Below are positions 9,217-17,864 of a stretch of 64,000 nucleotides of DNA, piece by piece. Position numbers and translations under genes: made by a program. The stretch comes from Hydrocarboniphaga sp. (GTDB lineage Bacteria; Pseudomonadota; Gammaproteobacteria; Nevskiales; Nevskiaceae), in NCBI RefSeq assembly GCF_028291725.1, contig NZ_JAQGNT010000013.1:1-64000 (forward strand), written 5' to 3'. How positions within the stretch are numbered: position 1 is the first letter of the stretch; every line of letters begins with the position of its first letter. The notes below the pieces were generated by a model. That model had not been told where the DNA came from. It made no database searches and saw only the letters and a program-made list of their open reading frames with translations.

Positions 9217-10965
9217 ATGATAGACGCCAGCCGCTATCTTTTTCTCGCTTGTGCGGTCGCCGGCCGCCGTGTCGCCGTGCACGTTTCCAGCGGCAGCGAG
9301 ACGCTGGCCAGCAGCGACGGCCAGGCGATCCTGTTGCCGTCGACGGTGCTGCAGGACGACGCGGGCGACGAGCAGCGGACATGGAAGCAGGTGGTCGCGC
9401 AGGCCGCGCTGATCGGCGCCGGATCGCTGCAGCTGCAGCTGCTGCGCAGGCTGGTGGGCCGTCCGGATGCGGCCAGGCGCTACGCCTGTCTCGAAGTGCT
9501 GCGTGCATCGCGCCTGCTGGCCGCGAGAATGCCGACTGCGTTTCTCGATCTGCCCGAACTGCGTCACGAACACGCGCCGCCGCAGAACGCCGCCGATTCG
9601 CTGTCGTGGGCGCTGAGCCGCCGCCCTGTGCCGGAATCGCCCGCGTATTTCGGCACGGTGCGTCCACTGATGGCGCTGCGCAAGGCGATCAGCGAGGAAG
9701 GCTGGTCGGCGCTGACGCAGCAGCAGGCGCGAGGCGAGTTCCAGCACAAGCAGCCCCAGCGGCAGTTCGACGACGACGACGCCACCGAGGAAAGCGCGCT
9801 GCTGCGCCTGTTCCAAAACCCGTTCGCGGCCGGCAATGCGATGGCCGAGCTGTTGAACAAGATCCTCGGTGCCGGTACTTCCAAGGGTGGTCGCGAAAAG
9901 AAGGCCGGCGAAGGCGCCGGTGCGGAATTGCCGGTGGGCTCGATCGAGCGCGCACTGCGGCGCGGCGTGCACGCGGTGCTGGCCAGGCTCCCATTCGAAG
10001 TGCCGGACATCGATGCGCGCGGCGAATCCGCCGGCCTGCGATATCCGGAATGGGACATCCATCAGAAAAAATACCGGCCGGACTGGGCGATGGTCGAAGA
10101 GGTTGAGGCCTGGCGCCCCGAGGGCGCGCGCGATCTCGGCGAGGTGCTCAAGCCGGCCGGCCACGAGCTCAAACGTCAGCTCGGCAGCCTCGGCCTGGAT
10201 CACCAGATGCATCGCCGCCAGCAGGACGGCGCCGAACTCGACGTCGGCCGCCTGCTCGATGCCGCGATCGATCTCGCGACCGGGCATTCACCGCCATCGC
10301 TGGACGTCTATCGCGCCAGCCGCCGCACGCGCCGCGATCTGGCGATCGTCGTCGGCCTGGACATTTCCGGTTCCACCGGCGAGCGCAGCGGCGCAGGCGT
10401 ATCGGTATTCGATCGGCAGCTGCAGCTCGCGTATCGGCTGGGCCGCACGCTCAACGATCTGGGCGATACCGTGGCGATGTTCGGCTTCCATTCCTGGGGG
10501 CGCAATCTGGTGCGCTCGGTGCGGCTGAAGGGGCCGGAAGAGCGCTGGAGCGCGTGCGTCGCAGAACGCTTCGCGCAGCTCGAACCGGTGGGCTATACGC
10601 GCACCGGCGCCGCGATCCGTCACGGTGCGCGCATGCTGCGGACCGACATGCGCCTGCCGAATCGCCTGCTGATCCTGATCACCGACGGCATCGCCTATGA
10701 CCAGGACTACGAAACGGCCTATGCCCAAGGCGACGCACGCAAGGCGCTGGAAGAAGCACGCGCCGCCGGTACCGCCTGCGTCTGCATCTGCGTTGGTGGC
10801 AGCAGTGACGCGGACCAGCTGCGCGCGGTATTCGGCGCGGCCAATCTGCTGATCGTCGACGAGCCGCAACAGGTCACGACGAGCATCCGCCGCGTCTGCC
10901 GCCAGGCGCTGGGCGCGGTTTCGCAACGCCGTCTCCAATCCAGCACAGCCCGAGCATCCCGATGA
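9217..10965 (+). CDS. norD-like: NorD/CbbO-type von Willebrand factor A protein
   Basis: 582 aa. A long N-terminal helical region leads to a C-terminal VWA domain whose metal-ion-dependent adhesion site starts at about residue 382 (LDISGSTGE) and includes ILITDGIAYDQDY. NorD and CbbO proteins pair with NorQ/CbbQ ATPases and contact the client through the metal site. Its place directly after the NorQ-like gene supports the pairing. Its stop overlaps (ATGA) the start of a ruined polytopic membrane gene, so an ancestral NorQ-NorD-membrane protein operon is likely. Nitric oxide reductase activation is the textbook role, but no reductase is present here. Confidence 0.9.
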   Translation: MIDASRYLFLACAVAGRRVAVHVSSGSETLASSDGQAILLPSTVLQDDAGDEQRTWKQVVAQAALIGAGSLQLQLLRRLVGRPDAARRYACLEVLRASRLLAARMPTAFLDLPELRHEHAPPQNAADSLSWALSRRPVPESPAYFGTVRPLMALRKAISEEGWSALTQQQARGEFQHKQPQRQFDDDDATEESALLRLFQNPFAAGNAMAELLNKILGAGTSKGGREKKAGEGAGAELPVGSIERALRRGVHAVLARLPFEVPDIDARGESAGLRYPEWDIHQKKYRPDWAMVEEVEAWRPEGARDLGEVLKPAGHELKRQLGSLGLDHQMHRRQQDGAELDVGRLLDAAIDLATGHSPPSLDVYRASRRTRRDLAIVVGLDISGSTGERSGAGVSVFDRQLQLAYRLGRTLNDLGDTVAMFGFHSWGRNLVRSVRLKGPEERWSACVAERFAQLEPVGYTRTGAAIRHGARMLRTDMRLPNRLLILITDGIAYDQDYETAYAQGDARKALEEARAAGTACVCICVGGSSDADQLRAVFGAANLLIVDEPQQVTTSIRRVCRQALGAVSQRRLQSSTARASR

Positions 10966-11204
10966 ATACCCGAATTCAATTGCTGTGCGTATGGGCCGGC
11001 CCGACGTTCCTGGTGCTCTAGATGCTGGCGTTCTGGCAGCTCGCCGGTTATCTGCCGCCGCATCCGCCCAGCCTCGGCACCGCCGAAGTCGCCGCGTTCT
11101 ACAGCGAGCACGCCAACTCGATCCGAGCCGGCCAGTTGCTGAGCCTGATTTTCTCGACGCTGCTGATCAAGGGCGTCAGGCGACAGGCTTCCGGGGAAGC
11201 TTGA
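10962..11204 (+). pseudogene. Remnant of polytopic membrane protein (PPxxPS/GPFxWNG family)
   Basis: Reading from ATG 10962 gives MNTRIQLLCVWAGPTFLVL, then an in-frame TAG, then MLAFWQLAGYLPPHPPSLGTAEVAAFYSEH and IFSTLL joined directly to IKGVRRQASGEA. The intact paralogue at 17865-18563 starts MNTRLQLFCAWMGPVFLVLYGLAF, has IFSTLLFPW after the same segment, and ends SLMIKGIKQQAELPST. The remnant therefore has a nonsense codon near codon 20 and has lost about 150 central residues. The junction falls at a short shared CGCTGxTG stretch, suggesting deletion between microrepeats. Its start overlaps the NorD stop. Confidence 0.85.
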
Positions 11205-11301
11205 TCGAGACGTTCACGCCGCTGACGCGTTTGGACGGCCTTGCGCCGCAGGATTGTCGCTAGACTGGCGCGCATCGCCCAGCCCTGGAATCATTGACTC
11301 G

Positions 11302-12309
11302 ATGCTGCGCCCGGTCAGAATCCGACACTATCTTGCGGTGATGCAGGCCAAGGGCTTTGCCGCGGATCAGGTGCTGGCCGGCACCGGCATCGACAGTCGG
11401 CGCCTGCAGGACCCGAACTACCTGATCGACGCTCGCCAGTGCCGCAAGGTGATCGGCAACATGATCGAGCTGAGCGGCGATCCCGGCATCGGCTTCGAAA
11501 CCGGCCACAATGCCGAGCCCGCCGATCTGGGTATCGTCGGCTACGCGATCATGTCCTGCCGCACCATGCGCCAGACGCTGCAGCTGTGGCGCCAGTACAG
11601 CAGCTCGCTGGTCGGCATCATGAGCAAGCTCGAACTCGAGGAAGAAACCGACGACGGCCTGACGGTCAGCGTCGTCGAACCCACCGACATCGACGCCATC
11701 TATATTTTCTGCGTCGAAGAAATCCTGGTGATGATGTACAAGATCGGCGGCATCCTCGCCGGCGGCGAGCCGGTAGTGAGGCGCCTGGAATTCACCTATC
11801 CGGCGCCCGCACACCGCCGGCGCTACGACGAGCAGTTCGGCTGCCCGATCCGCTTCGGCGCCGAACGTTCCAGCGCGGTGGTCGCGCACCAGTGGCTGGA
11901 CGCGCCGCTGCGCACCACCGACGAGGAATTCAACAAGATCTGCCTGCAGCACTGCGGCCAGATCCTGCAGCAGATCGAAAGCAGTGGTCCGATCAGCGGC
12001 AGGCTGCGCGACATTTTCCTGCGCAGCCCACGTACCTTGCCGAAACTCGACGCCGCCGCGCATCAGTTCGGCATGAGTCCGCGATCGCTGCGCCGCCACC
12101 TCAGCGAGGAGGGCGCCAGCTACCAGAAGCTGGTCGACGAATTCCGCGCCGATCTCGCCTGCGAATATCTGCGCTCGACGCGGATGTCGACCAAGGAGGT
12201 CGCCTATCTGCTCGGCTTCAAGGATCACAGCGCCTTCAGGCGCTCGTTCAAGCTCTGGACCGGCAAAACCGCCCGGGAGTATCGCCAGCAGATCTTGCAG
12301 GTTGGTTGA
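11302..12309 (+). CDS. AraC family regulator (arabinose-binding-like N-domain)
   Basis: 335 aa. The N-terminal part (RIRHYLAVMQAKGF onwards, with a central CVEEILVMMYKIGG) belongs to the ligand-binding domain of the OruR/ArgR-like AraC group. The C-terminal helix-turn-helix is seen in PRSLRRHLSEEGASY and TRMSTKEVAYLLGFKDHSAF. ATG 11302 is chosen because the paralogue at 53585-54601 starts at the same residue (MFRPIKIRHY). A third copy survives only as an N-terminal scrap at 17651-17794. It ends 3 bp from the convergent NorF-like gene and may control the neighbouring membrane or receptor genes. Confidence 0.88.
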   Translation: MLRPVRIRHYLAVMQAKGFAADQVLAGTGIDSRRLQDPNYLIDARQCRKVIGNMIELSGDPGIGFETGHNAEPADLGIVGYAIMSCRTMRQTLQLWRQYSSSLVGIMSKLELEEETDDGLTVSVVEPTDIDAIYIFCVEEILVMMYKIGGILAGGEPVVRRLEFTYPAPAHRRRYDEQFGCPIRFGAERSSAVVAHQWLDAPLRTTDEEFNKICLQHCGQILQQIESSGPISGRLRDIFLRSPRTLPKLDAAAHQFGMSPRSLRRHLSEEGASYQKLVDEFRADLACEYLRSTRMSTKEVAYLLGFKDHSAFRRSFKLWTGKTAREYRQQILQVG

Positions 12310-12312
12310 TCT

Positions 12313-12582
12313 TTATTGCTTTGCCGTCCAGAACAGCGTGACCAGCGTCGTGCAGACGATCACTGTCCAGACTTCGGCGACGACACGCATGAAACGCGGG
12401 GCGTAGCGAATCTCCATTAACTCGAGAATCACGAAGCGCAGCTTGATGAATGCGACGACGATGATCGCCACTCCGGCGTGCCGGGCTTCGCCGGAGCCAT
12501 GGCCCATTTCCCAGGACAGCGCGGTCGCCGCCACGAGCAGGAACCACACCAGCGTGATGCGGTTGAACAGAAAGAATCGCAT
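12313..12582 (-). CDS. norF-like: NorF-like / prokaryotic cytochrome oxidase subunit IV-like membrane protein
   Basis: 89 aa with three predicted membrane helices (about 9-27, 33-52, 67-86). It belongs to the small COX4-type family that includes NorF and subunit IV of caa3/quinol oxidases. Its closest relative here is the 95-aa protein at 19799-20086, with which it shares HAGVAI, a K-(A/L)-R-(F/L)-(V/I)-I stretch and a ME(I/V)R segment. It follows the broken NorE copy by 6 bp, so its operon is partly dead, but its own frame is open. Function without a complete NorE neighbour is doubtful. Confidence 0.75.
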   Translation of the reverse strand: MRFFLFNRITLVWFLLVAATALSWEMGHGSGEARHAGVAIIVVAFIKLRFVILELMEIRYAPRFMRVVAEVWTVIVCTTLVTLFWTAKQ

Positions 12583-12588
12583 GCCCGT

Positions 12589-12957
12589 CTATCGGAGCAG
12601 ATAGAGCAGCGCGAACAGCACGATCCACAGCAGATCGACCACGTGCCAGAAACTGGCGGCGCTTTCCAGGTTGCGGAGCTTGTGCTCGTGCTACGCGTCG
12701 GCCCAGGTATGGCGCGCCATGAATGCGAGCACGCCCATGCCGATCAGCACGTGCACGAAGTGGATGCCAGTGAACACGAAGTAGTACGTGTAAAAATCGT
12801 TGCTCGTCACGGTGATGCCGGCGGCGAATTTCTCGCAGTACTCGATGATTTTCAGGATGGCGAAGCCCAGGCCGCAGACGAACGCCAGCATCAGCAGCAT
12901 CGGCGTCGTTCTACCGCGTTGCCTGCGCGCCGCGTGCACCGCCATCGCGACGAACTC
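12589..12957 (-). pseudogene. Decayed NorE-like (heme-copper oxidase subunit III family) gene
   Basis: The frame begins without a start codon near 12957 (EFVAMAVHAARRQR), continues through VCGLGFAILKIIEYCEKF and VFTGIHFVHVLIGMGVLAFMARHTWADA, meets TAG at 12691-12693, and resumes as HEHKLRNLESAASFWHVVDLLWIVLFALLYLLR before the true stop at 12589. The intact paralogue at 20094-20687 shows the same order (AARQRR, VCGIGFAVVKFFEYHEKI, LTGLHFAHVSIGLVLLGF, YWHMVDVLWIVLFPLIYLLK). About 80 N-terminal residues are missing and one nonsense codon is present. The loss abuts the stop of the upstream polytopic gene. Confidence 0.9.
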
Positions 12958-12965
12958 ACAGCCTC

Positions 12966-13721
12966 TCAGGCCGGCAGCGCGGCCGGCCTGCCGCTGTGCT
13001 GCGTAGCCAGCGACAGCCGGCGCTCTTCGGCGCTGATCGTCCGCAAGGTCAGCACGGTCATCACCACCATCCAGCCGAAGAACACGAAGAATGCGAACCA
13101 GAACGAGATGAGCCCGTTATAGGCGAACGGCCCGGTCTTGAAGAACACGATCAGGCCGGCCGGGAAGATCAGCAGTGCACACCACAGGTTGAAGAAGGCG
13201 GCCCAGCGCGGGAACACGGTCGGCAGGTTGTGATCGTTGAAGATCGCGACAGCGATGATCACCATCCACAGCGCGAACGGCGGCCAGGTGAACAGGAAAT
13301 CGAACCACACCCAGTCGTTCATGATCTGGATCGTGGCCGGGTCGAGCGACTCGGCCCTGAAGGCGATCACCGCCCAGGTCATCGGGATCAGGATGAAGAA
13401 CACGTAGCCGCCGCCGATGTTGGCGATCGATGCGTAGGTGAGCACCGGCATGCCGCGCTCCATCTTGCGGATGAACATCGTGATCGCGATCGCCCAGGTG
13501 TTCCAGAACGACCAGCAGATGCACTGGATCAGCGTGCCCAGGCGAATGCCGTCCTGGCGCTCGATGAAGATCTGCGCGAGTTCCTTGGCGCTGAGCGACG
13601 GTGCGGGTGGCGGGATGAAACCCATCAGCCAGCCCTGAGCCACCAGCATCGCGACGATCAGCACGACGCCGGACCATACGAGCGCACGCATCACGCTCGT
13701 ATTCATTTCTGTCTGTTTCAT
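12966..13721 (-). CDS. Polytopic membrane protein, PPxxPS/GPFxWNG family (copy A)
   Basis: 251 aa, around six predicted membrane helices. Family marks are FIPPPAPSLS after the first helix, a GIRLG turn, VFPRW before the last hydrophobic block, and FFKTGPFAYNG near the C-terminus. I recognise no enzymatic motif and no conserved histidines, and do not know a named function. It was followed by NorE and NorF genes, as in the intact locus at 19.8-21.4 kb; the NorE here is broken. Divergent from the TBDT at 14150 across 428 bp. Ribosome site AGGAGCAACC precedes the ATG. Confidence 0.8.
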   Translation of the reverse strand: MKQTEMNTSVMRALVWSGVVLIVAMLVAQGWLMGFIPPPAPSLSAKELAQIFIERQDGIRLGTLIQCICWSFWNTWAIAITMFIRKMERGMPVLTYASIANIGGGYVFFILIPMTWAVIAFRAESLDPATIQIMNDWVWFDFLFTWPPFALWMVIIAVAIFNDHNLPTVFPRWAAFFNLWCALLIFPAGLIVFFKTGPFAYNGLISFWFAFFVFFGWMVVMTVLTLRTISAEERRLSLATQHSGRPAALPA

Positions 13722-14149
13722 GGTTGCTCCTGTAGTACCAAAACCAATGCAAGCTCAGGCGGAGTTTGCGTATCGACGGCCGGCGCCGGCGGTGACATGG
13801 GGGAAATAGCGGGACTTCGTGGCAGCGCGCCCACGGCTTTTTCTGCGCAGCGAGGCGCGCTCTCCGAATGTAGGGGCGATGCGTGGCTCATTACGCTGCA
13901 GTCGTGGCGGCGCCGCAAGATGGCTGAGCGGCCAAAGTGTTGCGTATGCGGCCACGCGAACTGATGTCGTGGCGCGCATTTAAAACTGCAGTTCGATATC
14001 TGGCCTGATCCGCAACAGATTGGCCCGCCGCGCGTCTGTTCTTGGCGCCGCGAATATTGCGTAATGCTCACCGAAAGGATTTCAGGGCGGTCGGTCGGCA
14101 CGCTCGTATCAGCCACTATAAGAAAGACTCCGCACGGAGAAGGGGACTC
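13722..14149. other. Gene-free divergent region
   Basis: 428 bp between the minus-strand membrane gene and the TBDT at 14150. No coding frame with family similarity is seen on either strand. GGAGAAGGGG before 14150 is the TBDT ribosome site. A GC palindrome (GCCGGCGCCGGC near 13780) is of doubtful meaning at this base composition. Promoters for both flanking genes should lie here, but I cannot place them. Confidence 0.5.
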
Positions 14150-16567
14150 ATGTCGGTTGCAAGAATGATCAGCAGTGCGCTGATCTTGTCGGCGGTCGTC
14201 ACGCCGCTGGCCGCGCAGGAAAACCAGGCCGACGATGCGGATCGCGCCGCTCCGGATACACTGGCGACGATCACGCTTCCGCCGTCGGCGGAAAGCGATG
14301 CGCCGACAGGTGACGACAAGCCGAGAGGCGCAAATCGTCTGATCGAAGAGATCGTCGTCACCGCGCAGAAACGCGAGGAGGCGATTCAGGACGTGCCGAT
14401 TTCGGTCGCGGCTTTCTCCGAGCAGCAGTTGCAGGCGATGGGCGTCGAAAGCACCAAGGACCTGGGCCGCGTCACGCCCGGCCTGCAATTCACCGAGACC
14501 GCGGGTTTCACGCTGATCTATCTGCGCGGTGTCGGCACGGATTCGTTCCTGCCGTATGCCGATCCCAGCGTCGCCACCTATGTCGACGGCCTGTACATTC
14601 CGGCGCAGCAGGGCCTGGTCAATTCCTTCGGCGGCATCCAGCGCGTGGAAGTGCTGAAAGGCCCGCAGGGCACCTTGTTCGGCCGCAACTCCACCGGCGG
14701 CGCGATCAATGTCATCACCAAGTCGCCGGATCAGACCACCGAGATCTCGGCGCAGGCCGAGCTTGGCAATTTCGACGACAAGAAAGTCCAGGTCTATGCC
14801 AGCACGCCGATTAGCGACACGCTCGCCGCGAGCGTCTCGGCGATCTACAACCATACCGATCCGTACTACAAGCTCATCACCGACGATCTCGGATCGCTGG
14901 AATCCGCCCCTGCCGATCGGCTTTACCCGGACGAAAGCTACGGCGCGCGGGTCAAGCTGCGCTGGTTCCCGATCGAGGAACTTGATCTGGGCCTGACGGC
15001 TTATCACATCAGGCAGGTCGGTACCGGAAGCACCATCGGTGCGCTGACCAAGCCCAGCGCGCTGGCGACCTTGCTCGGCATTCAAGCCGAACAGCAGGAT
15101 TACGAAATCCATCGCAACGAACCCACGAAGCTGGCGGTCAGCAATTCGGTGATCGCCGGCAATGCCACGTGGAATCTGCCGGCCTTCGATCTGAAACTGA
15201 TCACCGGCTACCAGGACATCGTCACCGAGGACGCGTACTACGACTTCGATAATTCGGCCAAGGATCTGGTCTCGTTCTTCACCAACAACGCCTACAACCG
15301 TGTGACCACGGCCGAATTCCAGATCGCGTCGAACGCGTCGAGCTGGATGTCGGATCGGCTGAAGTGGATCGGCGGCCTGTACTACCTGCATAGCCTCGGC
15401 GGCTACGATCCGATCACGCTGGAAATCGCCGGCAGCGGAGTCCCGCGAATCGGTGCGGGATTGCTGACGCCCGAGGTGCTGGATGCGGTCGAGCAATTTC
15501 TCCAGGGTATCCCCGGGCTGGGCTCGGCGACGCCGGGCGTGCAGGTCGATATCCACGGCGTGCTCAGAACCAACTCGTACTCCGCATTCGCGCAGAGCGA
15601 TTACGACTTCTGCGACTGGTTCAATCTGACGCTGGGCCTGCGCGGCCAGATCGAGGACCGCTTTCTGACGCGGCAGGACGTGTTGCTGGAATCGGGCAAC
15701 GGCAACAACGATCTGCCGCTGTTCCGGTACCACGAGCCCAAGATTACGCAGCACAATTTCACGCCCAAGGTGTCGCTGAACTTCAAGCCGGCCGACGACA
15801 TGCTGGTCTATCTGAGCTGGTCCAAGGGCTACAAGAGCGGCACCTATAACGGCATCAACATCTATACGCCGCCGAGCTACGTTCAGCCGGAGGTAGTCAA
15901 TGCCTACGAACTCGGGCTCAAGTCGGAATACTTCGACCACAAGCTGCGTTTCAACGCCGCGATTTTCCAGAACGACATCCGGCACCCGCAGGTCACTTAT
16001 GTGTCCCTGGTGAACGGCGGCGCGATCACGTTTGAAAACGCCGGCAGCGCCAGAATCCGCGGCGCCGAATTCGATACGCTGCTGGTGCCGCTGCCGGACG
16101 CCGATCCCGGCCTGGTGCTGACGCTGGGCGTGTCGTATCTCGACGCGGTGTTCACCGACTACCGCAACGGCAGCGGGTTCAACGAGCAGACCGGTCTGTT
16201 CTTCAGCAAGAGCGGCGATTTCACCGGCAACCGGATTCCGCGCACCGCGAAGCAGACCGGCAATTTTGCGGTGAACCAGACGCTGGAAGTCGGCCAGGGT
16301 TCGCTGGAGTTGTCGGCCGACGTCTACTACAACAGCGGCTTCTACTACAGCGCGCAGAATACCGACGTGGCGCGGCAGGGCTCCTACTATCTGCTCAACG
16401 CCCACGTCGGATATCTGTACGATCCGTGGAAGCTGCGCATTACCGCGTTCGGCCAGAACCTCAACGACAAGGCCTACAGCTTCTCCGGCTTTACCGCCGA
16501 CTTCGGCACCAATGTCACGCTGGCTCCGCCGAGAACCTTCGGCCTGCGTCTGAACTGGGATTTCTGA
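14150..16567 (+). CDS. TonB-dependent outer membrane receptor (TBDT 1)
   Basis: 805 aa. Signal peptide about residues 1-22 (ends TPLAAQ), a Pro/Ala/Asp-rich linker, TonB-box-like EEIVVTAQKREE, plug domain with VEVLKGPQGTLFGRNSTGGAINV, then a 22-strand-type barrel ending in LRLNWDF with C-terminal Phe. It imports large or scarce substrates using TonB and proton motive force; the ligand is unknown. An AveC-like membrane protein begins 6 bp downstream, so both are probably co-expressed. It shares the phrase VPLPDxDPGLV with the receptor at 56831, suggesting a closer paralogue pair. Start supported by GGAGAAGGGG. Confidence 0.95.
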   Translation: MSVARMISSALILSAVVTPLAAQENQADDADRAAPDTLATITLPPSAESDAPTGDDKPRGANRLIEEIVVTAQKREEAIQDVPISVAAFSEQQLQAMGVESTKDLGRVTPGLQFTETAGFTLIYLRGVGTDSFLPYADPSVATYVDGLYIPAQQGLVNSFGGIQRVEVLKGPQGTLFGRNSTGGAINVITKSPDQTTEISAQAELGNFDDKKVQVYASTPISDTLAASVSAIYNHTDPYYKLITDDLGSLESAPADRLYPDESYGARVKLRWFPIEELDLGLTAYHIRQVGTGSTIGALTKPSALATLLGIQAEQQDYEIHRNEPTKLAVSNSVIAGNATWNLPAFDLKLITGYQDIVTEDAYYDFDNSAKDLVSFFTNNAYNRVTTAEFQIASNASSWMSDRLKWIGGLYYLHSLGGYDPITLEIAGSGVPRIGAGLLTPEVLDAVEQFLQGIPGLGSATPGVQVDIHGVLRTNSYSAFAQSDYDFCDWFNLTLGLRGQIEDRFLTRQDVLLESGNGNNDLPLFRYHEPKITQHNFTPKVSLNFKPADDMLVYLSWSKGYKSGTYNGINIYTPPSYVQPEVVNAYELGLKSEYFDHKLRFNAAIFQNDIRHPQVTYVSLVNGGAITFENAGSARIRGAEFDTLLVPLPDADPGLVLTLGVSYLDAVFTDYRNGSGFNEQTGLFFSKSGDFTGNRIPRTAKQTGNFAVNQTLEVGQGSLELSADVYYNSGFYYSAQNTDVARQGSYYLLNAHVGYLYDPWKLRITAFGQNLNDKAYSFSGFTADFGTNVTLAPPRTFGLRLNWDF

Positions 16568-16573
16568 GCTGCC

Positions 16574-17626
16574 ATGTCGAGATCGTCTGCGATGCCTGCC
16601 GCTGTGGCCAGCGCCGAATCGATCATGCCGCGCCGCATCAGCCCGGTCGCGATCTGGGCGGGTACCGGCGCGGTATTCGCCGCTTTCGAGTGCTATGTCT
16701 GGGCGCGATGGATAGGCTCGGCCAACTTTGCTCCGCGGCCGGTCGACGTCGGCAGCGTGCCGGAGTTTACCCGGCAGGTGATCCATGTCACCCAGGTGAT
16801 CTCGCCGATCGTCTGCGTCTTCATCGTGCTGAAATTTTTGGTTGCGCCCTTGATCCGCGAGCGGCGGTTCACGCTCGACGGCATGCTCGTGGTGTCTTAT
16901 TTCACGCTGTGGTTTCAGGACCCGATGGGTAACCTGGCCAGCACTCAGCTCTACTACAGTTCGTACTGGGTCAACAGGGGATCATGGACATTGGGATCGC
17001 TGCCGGGCTGGATCAGCCCGGCCGGCAATCACTTGCCGGAGCCGATCCTGGTGATGGGCTTCGGTTACCTGTGGCTGGGATTTCTGGCGGGGATGAGCGC
17101 GTTCTGGTTGATGAGCCGCATCCGGCAGCGCTTCCCACGCGCCAGCGCGCCGGAGCTGATGCTCGCCGGCCTTGCCCTGTGCGTGGTGCTCGACGTGGCG
17201 GCCGAAGTGTCGCTGGCGGCGGCCGGCACCTTCGCGTGGCCCGGCGCAATCAAGGGCTTGAGCCTGTTCTATGGCAGGCCCTACCAGTTCCCGATGTACG
17301 AGGGCATTCTGTTCGGCGCGGTGATCGCATCCGGCGGCATGTTGCGCTTCTTTCGCGATGACAAGGGCCAGACGCTGGCCGAACGCGGGCTGGACCGGCT
17401 TTCGTATTCGCAGCCGGTGAAGACCGTGCTGCGCTTCTTCGCCGTCTATGGTTTCATGCACTTGTTCATGGCACTGTGTTACTCGATCCCGATGATCAGC
17501 TTCGGCATGCATTCCGATCCTTTCCTGCGCTATCCGAGCCATCTCGAAAATGGCATGTGCGTCGTCGGCCCGAATCGGGATCTATGCCCCGGGCCGGGCA
17601 TCGCGATGCCGCGACCGCCTTACTAG
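16574..17626 (+). CDS. AveC-like (spirocyclase family) membrane protein, copy 1
   Basis: 350 aa, about six or seven membrane helices. It shares with the copies at 26081 and 32814 the motifs WFQDPMGN, WTLGSLPGW, NHLPEP, PGAIKGLSLFYGRPYQFPMYEG, FFRDDKGQT and a C-terminal NGMC...LCPGPG with two conserved cysteines. By pattern it belongs to the AveC-like family, named after the avermectin spirocyclase/dehydratase; the family call is from memory of those motifs and the reaction here is unknown. It lies 6 bp after TBDT 1 and ends the plus-strand unit. Confidence 0.75.
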   Translation: MSRSSAMPAAVASAESIMPRRISPVAIWAGTGAVFAAFECYVWARWIGSANFAPRPVDVGSVPEFTRQVIHVTQVISPIVCVFIVLKFLVAPLIRERRFTLDGMLVVSYFTLWFQDPMGNLASTQLYYSSYWVNRGSWTLGSLPGWISPAGNHLPEPILVMGFGYLWLGFLAGMSAFWLMSRIRQRFPRASAPELMLAGLALCVVLDVAAEVSLAAAGTFAWPGAIKGLSLFYGRPYQFPMYEGILFGAVIASGGMLRFFRDDKGQTLAERGLDRLSYSQPVKTVLRFFAVYGFMHLFMALCYSIPMISFGMHSDPFLRYPSHLENGMCVVGPNRDLCPGPGIAMPRPPY

Positions 17627-17650
17627 CCGCGACGCAGGCTTACTGCAGGT

Positions 17651-17794
17651 TCATCCAGGCACCGCGTAGGCCGGAAGATAGGCCGGTTCGCTTCGTCGCT
17701 CGATGTCAACACCGGTCCCGGCAACCACGATGTCGGGGCCAAAGCCGCGTTCCTGCATCAGCGTAAGCCCGCCGCGGCGAATGTTGACGGGCAT
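17651..17794 (-). pseudogene. N-terminal scrap of an AraC-type regulator
   Basis: A 47-codon reading from ATG 17794 gives PVNIR...LMQERGFGPDIVVAGTGVD...P.YL before a TGA. The AraC protein at 11302 reads PVRIRHYLAVMQAKGF and then ADQVLAGTGID...P.YL at the same positions. Agreement over about 35 residues in the same spacing is strong for a paralogous 5' end. The remaining ~290 codons are gone. It sits between the AveC-like gene and the convergent membrane gene. Confidence 0.75.
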
Positions 17795-17864
17795 GAAACA
17801 TGCGCCCGGGCTTCGCGAATGTCGCCTAACGAAAATTCATTGACGTGATGGCAAGACGAGACGT

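Noticed and set aside
8417-10965. Calling the NorQ/NorD pair part of a denitrification cluster or a RuBisCO activase
   Set aside because: No norCB, nitrite reductase or RuBisCO gene is present in the window. The family names describe relatives, not the client here.
13775-13790. GC palindrome GCCGGCGCCGGC as an operator
   Set aside because: Such symmetry is expected by chance in GC-rich DNA and nothing else marks the site.
13718-16786. A 1022-codon open frame on the minus strand antisense to TBDT 1
   Set aside because: It mirrors the receptor codons in a GC-rich gene, has no family motif, and its composition is Arg/Gly/Val-rich like other shadow frames (for example antisense to 22277-24067 and 41326-42906).
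16574-17626. Claiming spiroketal formation by the AveC-like proteins
   Set aside because: Only family-level motif likeness is seen; no polyketide genes or conserved catalytic assignment supports a spirocyclase product.
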